The notes under the pieces are model-generated. The model was not told the DNA's origin. It made no database searches and saw only the letters and a list, made by a program, of their open reading frames with translations. The translations under genes were made by a program, and so were the position numbers. Of a DNA stretch of 64,000 nt, positions 44,512 to 55,696 are shown in pieces. The stretch's first letter is position 1. Each line of letters starts with the position of its first letter. The DNA comes from Polyporus tsugae (Eukaryota > Basidiomycota > Agaricomycetes > Polyporales > Polyporaceae): positions 627,501 through 691,500 of the forward strand of contig JAHRBS010000014.1 in NCBI GenBank assembly GCA_024305745.1, read 5' to 3'.

Positions 44512-47446
44512 ATGCTAAAACCCTCGCTCTTTCTGCTATCCCTCGCTGTCCTCTCCACACACCTCCCACATGCCTCCGCAGTGACCATCTATAACCAGGA
44601 TGGCGCCACGGCCGTCTCAGCTGCCGGGACACAGACCGGTGCCGCCTCCGCGACAGCGACCGCCGACTGGCTCTCCAGCCTCGCCGCATACAACAACGTC
44701 ACCCTCACACCGCCCGCCCTCCCGAGTCCCATGCCCTCAACTGCGTTCTCGATCTCGGTCATGAACAGCGCACAGGACGTGAACGGGCTCAGCATCCAGC
44801 AAGGCGGCGACTTCTTCGGCTTCTCGGTCGAGATGTCGGTCGTCACCCAAGTTAGTGAGTATTCGGATTATGCTGTATGGATCGAGTGGGGAGAGCGGAG
44901 AGATCTGACGGAGTTCGGTTCCGGCTTTGGCTTGGGCCTTGGCTTGGGTGGGGTGCAGTCGGCAAGAGCGCGTACGTCGTTTTCCAAGAGGCTCTTGGCG
45001 CTAAACACCTGCGGGCGTACTGACGGGTGTGCAGGTCGTTTGTGCAGGTGCCCTTCCTCAACCTGCTCGCCACCGTCGCCGACAGGGCGGGACGTGTGCG
45101 GGTACGGGTGGGTGGTAACACGCAGGAGACGGCGACGCTCGTGGAGAGCCTCCCGAACAACACGATGATCGCGAAGGACAAGACGGATGCGACCAACCCG
45201 GTACGTCTCTTTTCCTTTCCTTGTCGAACTCTTCGCGCAGATTGTTGGGGATCCGCGAGCTGCGCAGTTATGTATGGCCCCGTTGCATGGGTATGCGGCA
45301 TGTGTCTTGCTTGTGTGCTACCATGGCAGCCATAGTTCTATTTTGTACTGTCGTCGTTCTCACGGTTATTTATGTTGCCCCTTTCTGTACCGACACTGTT
45401 ACTACCATGCAACATAGGGGCAACGATCGTGTTTTTTTTTCAATTTTCATTGCTTGTCCAGGGTCGCCGTGGCCAAGAGACGGAGTGGGGCATCTGCGAT
45501 TGCATGACGTCACTGGACTCAAGGTCGACACGCAATCTCAGATGCCCCATCCCACGCGCCGGCAAACAAACAAACATAGACACCACCAGCCTTGGCATGC
45601 GTCCCAAACCCTCCTACTCTTGGCGGTGGTTTGCTGGTGTGCTTCCACGGAAGGCAGCAATGGTTATGTTCGACGCGCTACTCGTCTAAAGTTGTTTACT
45701 TCTAGTCAACTAATGGCGTTGTTCTGCTAGACGGATACCCCCGTGCTCGACTTCACCGCGGAGATGATATACCTTCTCTCCAACGTCTCATCACTAGTCA
45801 ACGTCAAGTGGTACCTCGGTATCCCCTTCAACGATACTTCAAATCTCCGCCTTCAGATCGCCGAGGCGGCGGAGTCCATCCTCGGCGACAACGTCCTTGC
45901 CTTCCAGGTTGGAAACGAACCAGATCTTTACGCCGCGTGAGAGACACTCCTTCACCGTCTTAACCCAGTGTTCCCAAAACTAACGGAAGATCCGCATAGC
46001 CACGGGCACCGAGCGCAGGATTACAACCAGACGGACTACTTCAACGAGTTCGGCATCGTCGTGAACGCGATTGACAACGATGCCGCCATCCCCACCCGCG
46101 GTAAGCTGGTCGCGCCCAGCCTTCAAGGCACATGGACGCTCCAGTCGGTCTTCGACACCGGCTTCATTACCAGCTACAGCAGCGCTATCTCTATCCTGTC
46201 CGTCGAGCAATACCCGGACAACAACTGCGCCGCCGCGTTCCCCGACGCGGGCTTTGGTACTCCGATTAACCCGCAGGACGTGTTCCCGAACTACCTCGCG
46301 CACTCGGCGGGCAAGAACCTGATCGCACAGTATCTGCCGTCGATCCCGACGGCGCAGCAGGCGGGGAAGCAGTTCATGATGTTCGAGACGAACACGGCGT
46401 CGTGCGGCGGGTTCCCGGGCGTGAGCGACAGCTTCGGCTCCGCGCTCTGGGCGGTCGACTACGGGCTACAGATGGCGTACAGCAACTTCACGGGCGCACT
46501 ACTGCACATTGGTGGGCAGGACGTGTCGTACAACGTGAGTCCCTCGCCCCGTTTGCTTGCGTCGACATCGGTTGATGGCGCTCATATATGCGCCTTGTTG
46601 TAGCCCTTCACACCTCCGCCGACGAATATCTCCACGACGCACGGATGGACGATCGGGCCGATCATGTACTCGACGCTCGTACTCGCCGAGGCGCTCGGGA
46701 CGACGAACACGTCCCAGGTGATGGATCTCTTCGCGAACAGCAACGGGGACCAGACGCCCGCGTACGCGATCTACGAGAACGGAGCGCTCGCGCGGATGGT
46801 GCTCGTCAACTACATGACGGAACAGGGCGGCCAAGGCGCGTACACGGCGACGATCTCCGTCGGCGGCGGACAGACGGGCGAGGGCAACAGCACGCCCGCG
46901 CAGGTCAAGGTCAAGTACCTCCTCGCGCCGTCGGTCGCAGAGAAGAACAACGTGACGTGGGCAAACCAGGTGTGTGTTGTGATTATTCAGTGCACATGTC
47001 CCCCCCCCCCCATTCACCGCATTCTTGCTGACGGCGGTTCTACCCACTTCCAGACGTTCGGCGGGCGCTTCGAGGGCGACGGCCGCCTCTCGGGCACGGA
47101 GGTCATCCAGACGATCTCGTGCGACACCTCGGCGAACACGTGCGACATCCCGGTGCCCGCGCCTGGCGTCGCGCTTGTGTTCCTGTCGAGCACCGCGGAG
47201 GGCGAGACGGACCCGACGGAGACGCAGACGTATTCGACGACGGCGGTCACCAAGTCGGTGAACACGGTGACCGTGGACGCGAGCGTGCTCGCGACGTCGA
47301 ACGGGCAGAGCGGCAAGGACCGCTCGCTGTCGAGCACGAGCCAGGGGAGCAGCGACGCGCCGCGGACGGTCGGCGCGCCGGGGGCAACGCTGCTTGCGAT
47401 GCTCGTTGTGGGTGCTTGGGCGGTCGCGGGTGCGCTGAGGAGATGA
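44512..47446 (+). CDS. GH79 family glycoside hydrolase, gene C
   Basis: Seven exons (44512-44854, 44959-44971, 45035-45200, 45731-45936, 46000-46534, 46604-46969, 47054-47446) give 673 residues. Signal peptide: PSLFLLSLAVLSTHLPHASA. Acid/base Glu ~237 (QVGNEPDLYA), nucleophile Glu ~372 (MFETNTASCGG). The tail is Ser/Thr-rich then hydrophobic (GATLLAMLVVGAWAVAGALRR), suggesting GPI attachment. Compared with gene D, introns at EQ|YPD, PFT|PPPT and KVK|YLL are absent, so this copy is intermediate in intron loss. Intron 3 is 530 nt and holds a strong hairpin. Gene C lies ~1.2 kb after B and ~1 kb before D, all in one direction, a tandem duplication. Confidence 0.9.
45487..45548. repeat. Inverted repeat (hairpin) in the long intron of gene C
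   Basis: Arms 45487-45503 (GGGGCATCTGCGATTGC) and 45532-45548 are complementary over 17 bp with one mismatch. The 28-nt loop includes the palindrome TGACGTCA, the CRE/bZIP core site. It lies in a 530-nt intron where the paralogues have short ones, so it may be part of an inserted element. Confidence 0.6.
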
Positions 47447-48472
47447 TCGGGTTGGTGCAGGCGCAGACGCAGACGCGCTAGCCAGGACTCGGATGGGAGA
47501 AAGTATGCTTCTGGATAGTGCTGGACTGTATATATTGTTTGGTAGACACCCTGGAGGACCTTTTGTACAGCATACGTATGTTAGAGGTTCTGGTGCGGTT
47601 TAATGTAGTGCTTTCGCAAGACCCGCGCACTCGCGCTGGCGTGCCGGGAGGCGGGTCGTCCACTTGATGATATTATCGCGTATCTGTAGGTGGGTGTTCC
47701 TCGACATTGGATTTCCCTCTGCGCTTTATGAAACATATGTCGGCTAGGTCCATCATCCCGCATCGCCTCCGGGGCGTCTCGTGCGCGGATTGTGGCAGTT
47801 CGAGCTTCTAGTAGTAGTCCGAACCAGGTCCGAAACTAGAGCCTCGCCCACTGGCATTCGCCGATGCTAGCGCAGCGCGGCGAGGGTTGGCCATGGCCCT
47901 CGCCTATTACTTATAAGTTATTTGCTCGCAATCTGAGACCTGTTCTTTCCAAGGAGATGGAGAAGTACTACCTGAGTACTACTGTGCCGGTGAAGTCTGC
48001 GATGGCCCTGGCAAAAAGTAAGTAAGCATCATCAAGTTGTAGATTCTATCCACATGGCATCCCTACTGAACGTCCACAGGATGATGGATCGTCATCGGAT
48101 TTCATCAGCCTCCTCGTGCGGTCAGGGCGTCCCAAAGTTGGAATCGCCTCTGCGGTCAATTGTTCCCAATGTGTGATTCACGTCTGCACGAGAATCTACT
48201 GAGCCATTGAACAGCATGCGATGCGGCCATATGCCGCCGCATCCCGGGATACTCGCGGAGGCTCATGGCCAGCTAGCGTCCCGACGCCCGGGACGCCTGA
48301 AGCAGTGTGGGCGACCGACCCTGGGCAGGAGTGCGCTCGAGCAGCGCATAAAACTCTCGGATCTTGCCTTCGGTGTGTTTTCTGTCCTCGTCGCTCCCCG
48401 CTTGTGTCCCTGACGCCCTTTCCTCCTTTTCCTCCTTTCTCTGGGTCGTGGGTGTACGGGACGACGCGATCT
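47447..48472. other. Intergenic between GH79 genes C and D
   Basis: No gene recognised. A TATA-like CATAAAA at 48347-48353 lies ~120 bp before the gene D start. Confidence 0.4.
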
Positions 48473-51047
48473 ATGTTTATGAAGTCCATATTGCTGCTGT
48501 TCGGCCTTTTTCAGTGTTTCCGGTTCTCCGATGCGGTAACAGTGTACAATCAAGCTGGCGCGATGAACCCGTCTGGGACGTCGGGCTCATCGGGGCCTCA
48601 AGCGACCTTGGGGAACGTCGACTGGATCAGTGCGCTGAACGCATACAACAATGTCCGGCTACAGCCCCCTCCCCTTCCGAGCCCTATGCCGGCTTCGTCG
48701 TTTGCCCTTGCGCTGCCGAACCAGGCGCAGCATATGCCTGGGTTGTCGATCCCGCAGAGGGGTGACTTCTACGGGTTCTCGATCGAGATGTCGGTGGTCG
48801 AGCAAGTCGGTGAGTGTCAATTGTCGGGCCGGTTTTTTTGCGTCGAGTCTTGGCTCACGCATATCTACTATGGCGCAAACGTAGTTGGAAAGAACGCGTA
48901 AGTATTGTGAACTCCTCGAAGGGAGCATGATGGAACTCACTGCTAGTTAAGCTCGTTTATCCAGGTCGCGTTCCTCAACCTGCTCGCCGCCCTCACAGAC
49001 CGAGGTAACAATGTCCGCATCAGGATCGGCGGAAACACACAGGAGATGGCGTCGCTCGTTAACAGTCTGCCAGGCAATGCGATGATTGTGAAGGACGGCA
49101 GCGTTGTTACCGGGTCCGTGAGCACGGTGCGTCGCGTGCAGAAAGGTTATGTCCGGCCGTATGTTAACGTATGGCACCGAACTCGCCCTTTAGGGTCAGA
49201 CGCCGACGCTGGATTATACGACCGAGCTGCTGTACTTGCTCGCGAACGTGTCCTCCCTGGTCAATACGAGGTGGTATCTCGGCATTCCGATGAACGACAC
49301 CACGCACCTTCGGCTGCAGATTGCCGAGCTGGGGGACGCTATCTTGGGCGACAACGTGCTTGGGTATCAGGTTGGCAACGAGCCTGACCTCTACGCCTCG
49401 TAAGCCTCAGAATATACAAGTTGCACAATGTTGGTCTGACTTCTCCGTTCAAGTCACCAGCGCCGGCCAGCGAGTTATAATGTCCAGGATTACTTTGACG
49501 AATTCGGGGTTATGGTTAACGGGATACATGACGATAACCAGATCAAGAACGCGAACAAGCTCGTCGCTCCTAGTCTCCAGGGTACTTGGAAGGCCGAAGA
49601 CCTGTGGGCAACCGGGTATTTGGATGCGTACTCGACCTCAATCAGCGTCATGGCTATGGAACAGTGAGTGCAAGTCTTCGTTGTGTGTTCTCTGCGAGTC
49701 GGGCCTGACGGTAATCCGTGCCCTCAGCTATCCAGACCAGAACTGTGCCGCCGAGTTCCCCAACGGAGGGTTTGGCGCCATCAAGGACCCCCAAGCGGTC
49801 TTCCCAAACTACCTCACCCACGCGTCCGGCGTACAAATGGTGCAACCTTATCTCAACTCGGCGGGCATCGCCCAGCAGCTCGGGAAGGAGTTTATGATGT
49901 TCGAGACGAACACTGCCTCTTGCGGTGGCTTCCCTGGTGTCAGCGACAGCTTCGCATCTGCACTATGGGCAGTCGACTACGGTCTGCAGATGGCATATAG
50001 CAACTTCACTGGTGCACTGTTACACGTTGGAGGACAGAACGTGTCGTACAACGTGAGCCCTTCATTCGACGGTATACTGTCCGAGTCGCTCATCATTGTC
50101 GTTGCATAGCCGTTCACCCGTTAGTGACACCCTATACGGTTCCCTCACCAAACAAACCGTATACTGACATACGTTGAAACAGCCCCTCCGACGAACCTGT
50201 CCTTGTTCGAGAAGTGGACGGTCGGCCCGGTGATGTACTCCACGGTTTTCGTAGCCGAGGCACTGGGGACGAGCAACACATCGCGGGTTGTCGACCTCGG
50301 TGCCAACAACGGGAGCGAATTCACCCCCGCATACGCGATTTACGAGAACGACGCACTTGCACGTATAGCCTTGATTAATTTCATGAACGAGCAGGGCGGC
50401 GTCGGCAGCTATAACGTCACCATCTCTGTGGGTGGAGACGCAGCCGGCGAGCCGAACGCCACTCCCGCGCAGGTCAAGGTCAAGTAAGTGCTAGGTAGTA
50501 GCTGTCCATGATATGATGAACGGCTGACGATGCGGCAGGTATCTGCTCGCGCCATCTGTCAGCGAGAAGGATCAAATCACTTGGGCGAACCAGGTGCGTA
50601 CTGACAGATCGAAGTTCGGAGTTCCCGCTGCTTTCCTGACATCCACTCACGCAGACGTTCGGAGGCCGTTTCGCAGCAGACGGCCGTCTATCCGGAACCG
50701 AAATGATTCAGACCGTCAACTGCGACCAGTCTGCGAACGCGTGTACGGTCACCGTGCCCGCGCCGGGGGCGGCGCTCGTTTTCGTTTCCGCAGCGGCCCA
50801 GACGGCGGACGACCCCAAGGCGACCCAGACGTACTCGACTACTGCGGTCACGAACCCCGTGGCAACTATGACAGTTGACCCGACCGCACTTGCGCATAGC
50901 AATGGGCACATGGGCGACATGCCGCTTGCGGGGACCAGCAAGGGCGGTGCGAACGGTGCGACACGACGGACAGTGTGCATTGCTTCATTTTGCAGCTTAT
51001 TTTACTTGTTGTTTGGCCTTGGCCAAATTGTGTTTTGGTTTTGGTGA
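48473..51047 (+). CDS. GH79 family glycoside hydrolase, gene D
   Basis: Ten exons (48473-48809, 48885-48897, 48952-49126, 49194-49399, 49454-49663, 49728-50052, 50110-50119, 50183-50483, 50539-50593, 50655-51047) give 674 residues. A Met at 48479 is an alternative start. The signal peptide is KSILLLFGLFQCFRFSDA. Acid/base Glu ~238 (QVGNEPDLYA), nucleophile Glu ~373 (MFETNTASCGG). The C-terminus is Gly/Ser-rich then very hydrophobic (SFCSLFYLLFGLGQIVFWFW), with no basic residues at the end, as in GPI-signal sequences. It keeps the fullest intron set, including a 13-nt and a 10-nt microexon shared with gene A. Exons of 206 and 301 nt are identical in length to those of gene A. Confidence 0.9.
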
Positions 51048-51580
51048 TCGGTAGTTTGCAGACTTGCGCGGACTAGGATCGGATATACGGACTCGCGATA
51101 TGGACGGACGGGATACCTTACGTTGTACTTGTATGTGGAACCTAATGACGTTTCCGCCTCACGATAATTAGTAGTGTACCGCTTGGATTCATTATGACTA
51201 CGTACATATGTACTAATGAACACAAACCTTACGGCAGACAGGAAGATTCCATGGCTCACACGAAGGTACAACTTAGTTTGGACCGTTGCGAGTGGCACTC
51301 CGGGCACCAAGAGGCACCATCCGCAACAGCCCGGGCCACCCATGCACTGTACCAAGTCTCTCGCGTCGGAAGGCCTACGAGTGGAAAGCGGAGAAGTCCC
51401 ATCAAGCCTGGCAAGATGAATGCTCGGCGTAGAGCGGCGTACAATCGTCCTGGATGGATCCGGAGATCTGTACATGTTCAGTGTTCATGCTCATCGGTCG
51501 GATACTCAGATTGAGCTGGAGGCCGTCTAGGTCGGGTATCGTGTCTGAGTCGAAACTGCCACTTTTCCAGTATAATCAAT
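51048..51580. other. Intergenic before tRNA
   Basis: No coding signal recognised. It holds the 3' flank of gene D and the 5' flank of the tRNA. Confidence 0.4.
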
Positions 51581-51667
51581 GGTTCGGTGGTGTAGTTGGT
51601 TATCACGTCTGTCTCACATATCTGGTGTGTGCACAGGAGGTCCCCGGTTCGAGCCCGGGTCAAACCA
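51581..51667 (+). tRNA. tRNA-Val(CAC) with 13-nt intron
   Basis: The sequence folds as a tRNA: 5' GGTTCGG acceptor, an A-box (TGGTGTAGTTGG), anticodon loop CTCACA|C with anticodon CAC, and a B-box (GGTTCGAGCC) in a CCCGG/CCGGG T-stem. It is followed by TTTT, the Pol III terminator. A 13-nt intron (51619-51631) sits after position 37, the canonical place. The acceptor stem has a C5-A68 mismatch and a G7-U66 wobble, where TCAAACC replaces the expected CCGAACC, so functionality is slightly in doubt. Confidence 0.85.
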
Positions 51668-52010
51668 GTTTTGTCGAAACGGGGCTTGGCGGTTGCACAT
51701 GTTCCTCGTCTCCCGCCTCCTCCTCATTCTCCTCTCCGACTTCACTGGCAAGAGACTCCATACCCTGAATATTGATTCTCCTGCTGCCTTGCACAATGCG
51801 TTTTCTAGCCTGTCACTCAAAAGATATTAATGCTATTCGAATCACTGGGGCAAGCCCCCTTGAGCCGATTCAGACCGTGATGAACTAGTACATACACACT
51901 CTTCGAATTGAGCAAAAGACTCATGGCTCTGCCATCAATAGTAACACCCATGTTGTTGTGCTATAGCCAACTGAGTTAGTCGATATTATCCAACTCGTTT
52001 CAACTCTGCA
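51668..52010. other. Intergenic, no gene seen
   Basis: AT-rich spacer between the tRNA and the end of the split F-box/LRR gene. Confidence 0.4.
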
Positions 52011-52217
52011 TCAACACCCGGTGTGAATAACTGCGGATGGAAAGACCTTCTCCATCAAAGAGCAGAGCCGTCCATAGTCCTCTCGGTGGCTCTCTTCATC
52101 CTGCTCCCTGGAACAGACGATGCATCCTACAACCAGATTATGGAACCAATGTGGTGCGGGCGGGAGCACGAGATCCACAAAGGCATCAGAGTCTACCTTC
52201 ACTCTGGGGATGCTGAG
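52011..52217 (-). pseudogene. 3' part of an F-box/LRR-type gene split by a retroelement
   Basis: The minus strand encodes SIPRVKVDSDAFVDLVLPPA and ends at FPSAVIHTGC plus stop. Its upstream part lies at 63838-64000, beyond the 11.6-kb retroelement. Dropping the element and one copy of a 5-bp duplication joins LSIGLN to SIPRVKVDSDAFVDL in frame. The leucine-rich composition of the other half fits the F-box/LRR proteins common in this genome; the F-box itself would be outside the window. Confidence 0.65.
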
Positions 52218-52663
52218 TGTCATGAACGTTCCATTCGGCGCCTGCTATCAGCGCCTTAGTTTCCTTTTCCAGACGATCTACTTCTCACGTCATACTTATT
52301 GTTCTCCATTGCATTGTATCTCGTCCTTTGTTCCTTAGCACAATAGCTCCTTATTGTCCATCGTCGTTATTGTTCTGTTTCCATTGTTCACCTGTGTCCA
52401 TAGTTACCTATTGTCCCCGGGTTCCCATTATCCTCTATACATATATAAGGACCTGTACTTTGCTGCCTGGAGACCTCAGTTTCGACCTCTTGTCTCCAGG
52501 TAAGCCTCGCTGTATTTCGCTCGTAGACAACTACTTACTCAATGCATCTTGTCTCCAGCCCTGACCGTTGAGCCTTGCTCTGCTCTCGCTGCACAAGTGC
52601 TTGTCAGCGCTCCTGCTCGTCTCGTACGTATTCCTGATCCTTGCTCGATGCTCAGTCGTAACA
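52218..52663 (+). repeat. 5' LTR of the chromovirus
   Basis: 446 bp, with a TATA-like TATATAA at 52442-52448. Equal in length to the LTR at 63392-63837 and the solo LTR at 55251-55696. Confidence 0.92.
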
Positions 52664-53727
52664 TTAGGTTGAAACTTCTGCACGAGCACCAGCGCACTTT
52701 TCCCCCAGGAGTTTACACACATTTATCATTCCCCTTTTCCCCTCATATGGTACGCACTCAGACCCTCTGTGTTGGTGTAGCGTAGTACGCGCTCTAGTCA
52801 CACCATCGGACGTGGTCTTGATTCAACTCGAGGCTTGCCACTTTCAGTGGTACAGTGCACGGAAAGCTCCTAACCCAAGACCCCGGCACTGACAGAAGTG
52901 GTCCGCCTCACGGTGTGGGAGGCTAGAGAAAGGCGGTAAAACAAAACCAAGACAGGACACCCTTGGACTCGTGTTCCTTGAGGTTCAGACACAGCAATAG
53001 GCCAAGGAGGCTGAGCAGACAGTGTTGGGTTGTGCACCAGCCAACCATCGTTTCTGAATAGGAAGCAAGACACTTCATCCTGGCTTGCAAAGAATTCGCG
53101 CACGCCTTTCATCCCTTTGAAGTTCAGGATGAGTACTGGGATAAGGACAAGAAATGGTGGTCTGTCTGTGTAACACAACCGTGTCCACACCGGAGTCGCA
53201 CTTGGAGACCTATCCCTGAGGCAGTCAAAGGTCTCGCACCTCAACTCATCACTACCGAAGACCAACCAGCCCTTATCCTTGCACACATTGCCAGACCCCC
53301 TACATCTGCCTTTCGTGACCCCGAACGTCCGCCTCTTCGCCAAGCGGCAGCAGTTGCAACTAGTAACCCTGCATCCCGTCCTGCGTCCCGCCCTACCTTG
53401 CATCCAACCTCTCAACCCCAAAGTCACAAGCTGACCCCCACTGGGACTCCGTCCGCATCCCCTTGTCTTGGAGGACTAACCCTCCAGACCACTGCTAAAC
53501 TCGTTAGACAACGGCTTGCATCCCACACCTCCAATTCCCCCGTTGCTTTGACCTCAGCACTACCCAAGGTTGAAGCAGAACCCAAGCAAGAGGACTCAAA
53601 CCCTGCAGTCGAGGAGGAACCCAAACGAGAAACCGTAGTTCTCAACACCCTGACACCTCCATCCTCACCACCCTTATTGTTCTCTTCCTCTTCACCCTCA
53701 TTGCGAGCACTGTCGCCCACTCCCACC

Positions 53728-54564
53728 ATGGCCACACCCACCCCCTTCGATGTCTCCAAACTCCTCTCCCAAGTTGCCCCTCGCGAGTATGATGGAAAAC
53801 TCGTGCAGGAAGGGCTCCGCTTTGTAGCCAATGCCCGCATCTACTACAATCTTCTCGAGGCGCAAGGTGTCGCGCACGAGATCCGCTGGATCATGATCCT
53901 CAACAAGTTGACCAGTGGCGCTGCTGAGTGGGCCAGCCCATACATCATCACGGTGGCCAGCGGCAATGTTGCATGGTCAGACTTTGCAGCCTTTGAAGGG
54001 TCATTCAAGGCGCACTTCTGTGCTGCGGACGATGAGGAAGCAGCCGTCGCAGAACTCACCAAACTCTGCAAGGCTTCGCATCGGCTTGGCACTGTCAAGG
54101 ACTATACCAGTCAGTTCAATGCCATCACTGCTCACACCAGGTTCAGCGACACAGACAAGCGCAAACGGTACCGCACGGCACTCCCTTACAAGATCAAGGA
54201 CGCCTTTGCGACCACAGTGCACAACATCTCGGACCTCGCCAAGATCCAGAAAGTTGCGCTGCAGATGGACCAGCAACTTGCTGTGCACGAGGAGGAACGG
54301 CTGAAGCAATTTGGATGGAAGAAGAAGGGTGAAAAGGCAGCCGCCTCTGGTTCGGGCAAGAAGAAGTTCAACAGCGAGTGCTGGAACTGCGGTGAGAAAG
54401 GACATCCCGCGTTCTGCTGCCCAAAGCCCAAGGTCGAGGGCCAATGGGCTGCCTCTTCTTCCTCATCCGGTACTGACAAGCTCATGACACTCAAGGCCCA
54501 GCTCAAGACAATGGAGGAGAAGATTGCTGCCCTTATGGTGGTCGATAAGAAAGAGGGTTTTTGA
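53728..54564 (+). CDS. Gag protein of the chromovirus
   Basis: 278 residues from an ATG in good context (CACCATGGCC). The capsid-like region includes LTSGAAEWASPYIITVASG and FEGSFKAHFCAADDEEAAVA, then a CCHC zinc knuckle (CWNCGEKGHPAFCC) and a coiled C-terminus. The frame is also open upstream to ~53058, where a TAG stops it, with protein-like sequence (AFHPFEVQDEYWDKDKKWW), so Gag may once have been longer. Pol lies in the -1 frame and starts after the Gag stop without an overlap. Confidence 0.8.
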   Translation: MATPTPFDVSKLLSQVAPREYDGKLVQEGLRFVANARIYYNLLEAQGVAHEIRWIMILNKLTSGAAEWASPYIITVASGNVAWSDFAAFEGSFKAHFCAADDEEAAVAELTKLCKASHRLGTVKDYTSQFNAITAHTRFSDTDKRKRYRTALPYKIKDAFATTVHNISDLAKIQKVALQMDQQLAVHEEERLKQFGWKKKGEKAAASGSGKKKFNSECWNCGEKGHPAFCCPKPKVEGQWAASSSSSGTDKLMTLKAQLKTMEEKIAALMVVDKKEGF

Positions 54565-55250
54565 TTAGAACCGCATTGGATGCTGCGCGTGCTGGTTCTT
54601 GTAGTAATAGTTGATTTTCTGTACTGGGTTCGTTGTTTGTATATGAAGTAAATCATGATGGTCAACACTTTCATATACCGGTACGGTTAATCGGCAAGCA
54701 GCGACATAAGGACATTGTAGCTATGGTAGATAGCGGTGCTACTACTAAGTTCCTACATAGACAATTCGTAGAACAGAATAGGGTTACGACGAGGAAGTTG
54801 GCAAGGCCAATTCCTCTGTACAACATTGACGGTTCGGAAAACCATGATGGTACAATCACAGAGGTTGCCGTGTTGGATATGGCAATCGGAGACCACAGGG
54901 AGAAGGTGGTCTTTGTAGTGACAGATATAGGAGAAGAGGATGTCATCATTGGCCTGGACTGGCTATGCGAGCATAACCCTGAAGTAGACTGGGAATGTGG
55001 TTTGCTGCGCCTGTCGAGATGTCCAGAGACATGCCCGGCTAACCAGAGAACCTCTGAACCTGTCGAGACCAAAGCGTGTGATATGGAGGTACGGCTTACG
55101 GCGTGCCGTGGTCCTCGACGGGCAAAGAAGGTTGGGAAGGTTGGAAGGGTGTGTGCAGCCATGATGACTGAGGAGAAGGAGGAGGATAGGCCCTGGCCGC
55201 CAGGATTCCTGCCGCAGTGGGATGGAACTGAGACGTCTCTTCTCGATGCA

Positions 55251-55696
55251 TGTTACGACTGAGCGTCGAGCAAGGATCAGGGATATGTACGAGACGAGCA
55301 GGAGCGCTGACAAGCACTTGTGCAGCGAGAGCAGAGCAAGGCTCAACGGTCAGGGCTGGAGACAAGATGCATTGAGTAAGTAGTTGTCTACGAGCGAAAT
55401 ACAGCGAGGCTTACCTGGAGACAAGAGGTCGAAACTGAGGTCTCCAGGCAGCGAAGTACAGGTTCTTATATACGTATAGAGGACAATGGGAACCCAGGGA
55501 CAATAGGTAACTATGGACACGGGTGAACAATGGAAACAGAATAATAACAACAACGGACAATAAGGAGCTATTGTGCTAGAGAACAAAGGACAAGATACAA
55601 TGCAACAGAGAACAATAAGTACGACGTAAGAAGTAGATCATCCAGAAAAGGAAACTAAGGCGCTGGTGGCAGGCGCCGAATAGAACATTCATGACA
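55251..55696 (-). mobile_element. Solo LTR, same family, inserted in reverse orientation
   Basis: 446 bp, reverse complement of the flanking LTR type, with TG...CA ends. The 5-bp ATGCA occurs on both sides (55246-55250, 55697-55701). The pol frame reads across the two flanks if the LTR and one ATGCA are ignored (SLLDA to AWKDGQHLYG). A full element probably inserted and then lost its internal region by LTR-LTR recombination. Confidence 0.93.

Noticed and set aside
54562..54640. -1 frameshift fusing Gag to Pol in the chromovirus
   Set aside because: The pol frame has a TGA at 54612 and opens only after the Gag stop at 54562-54564, so there is no overlap for slippage in this copy.
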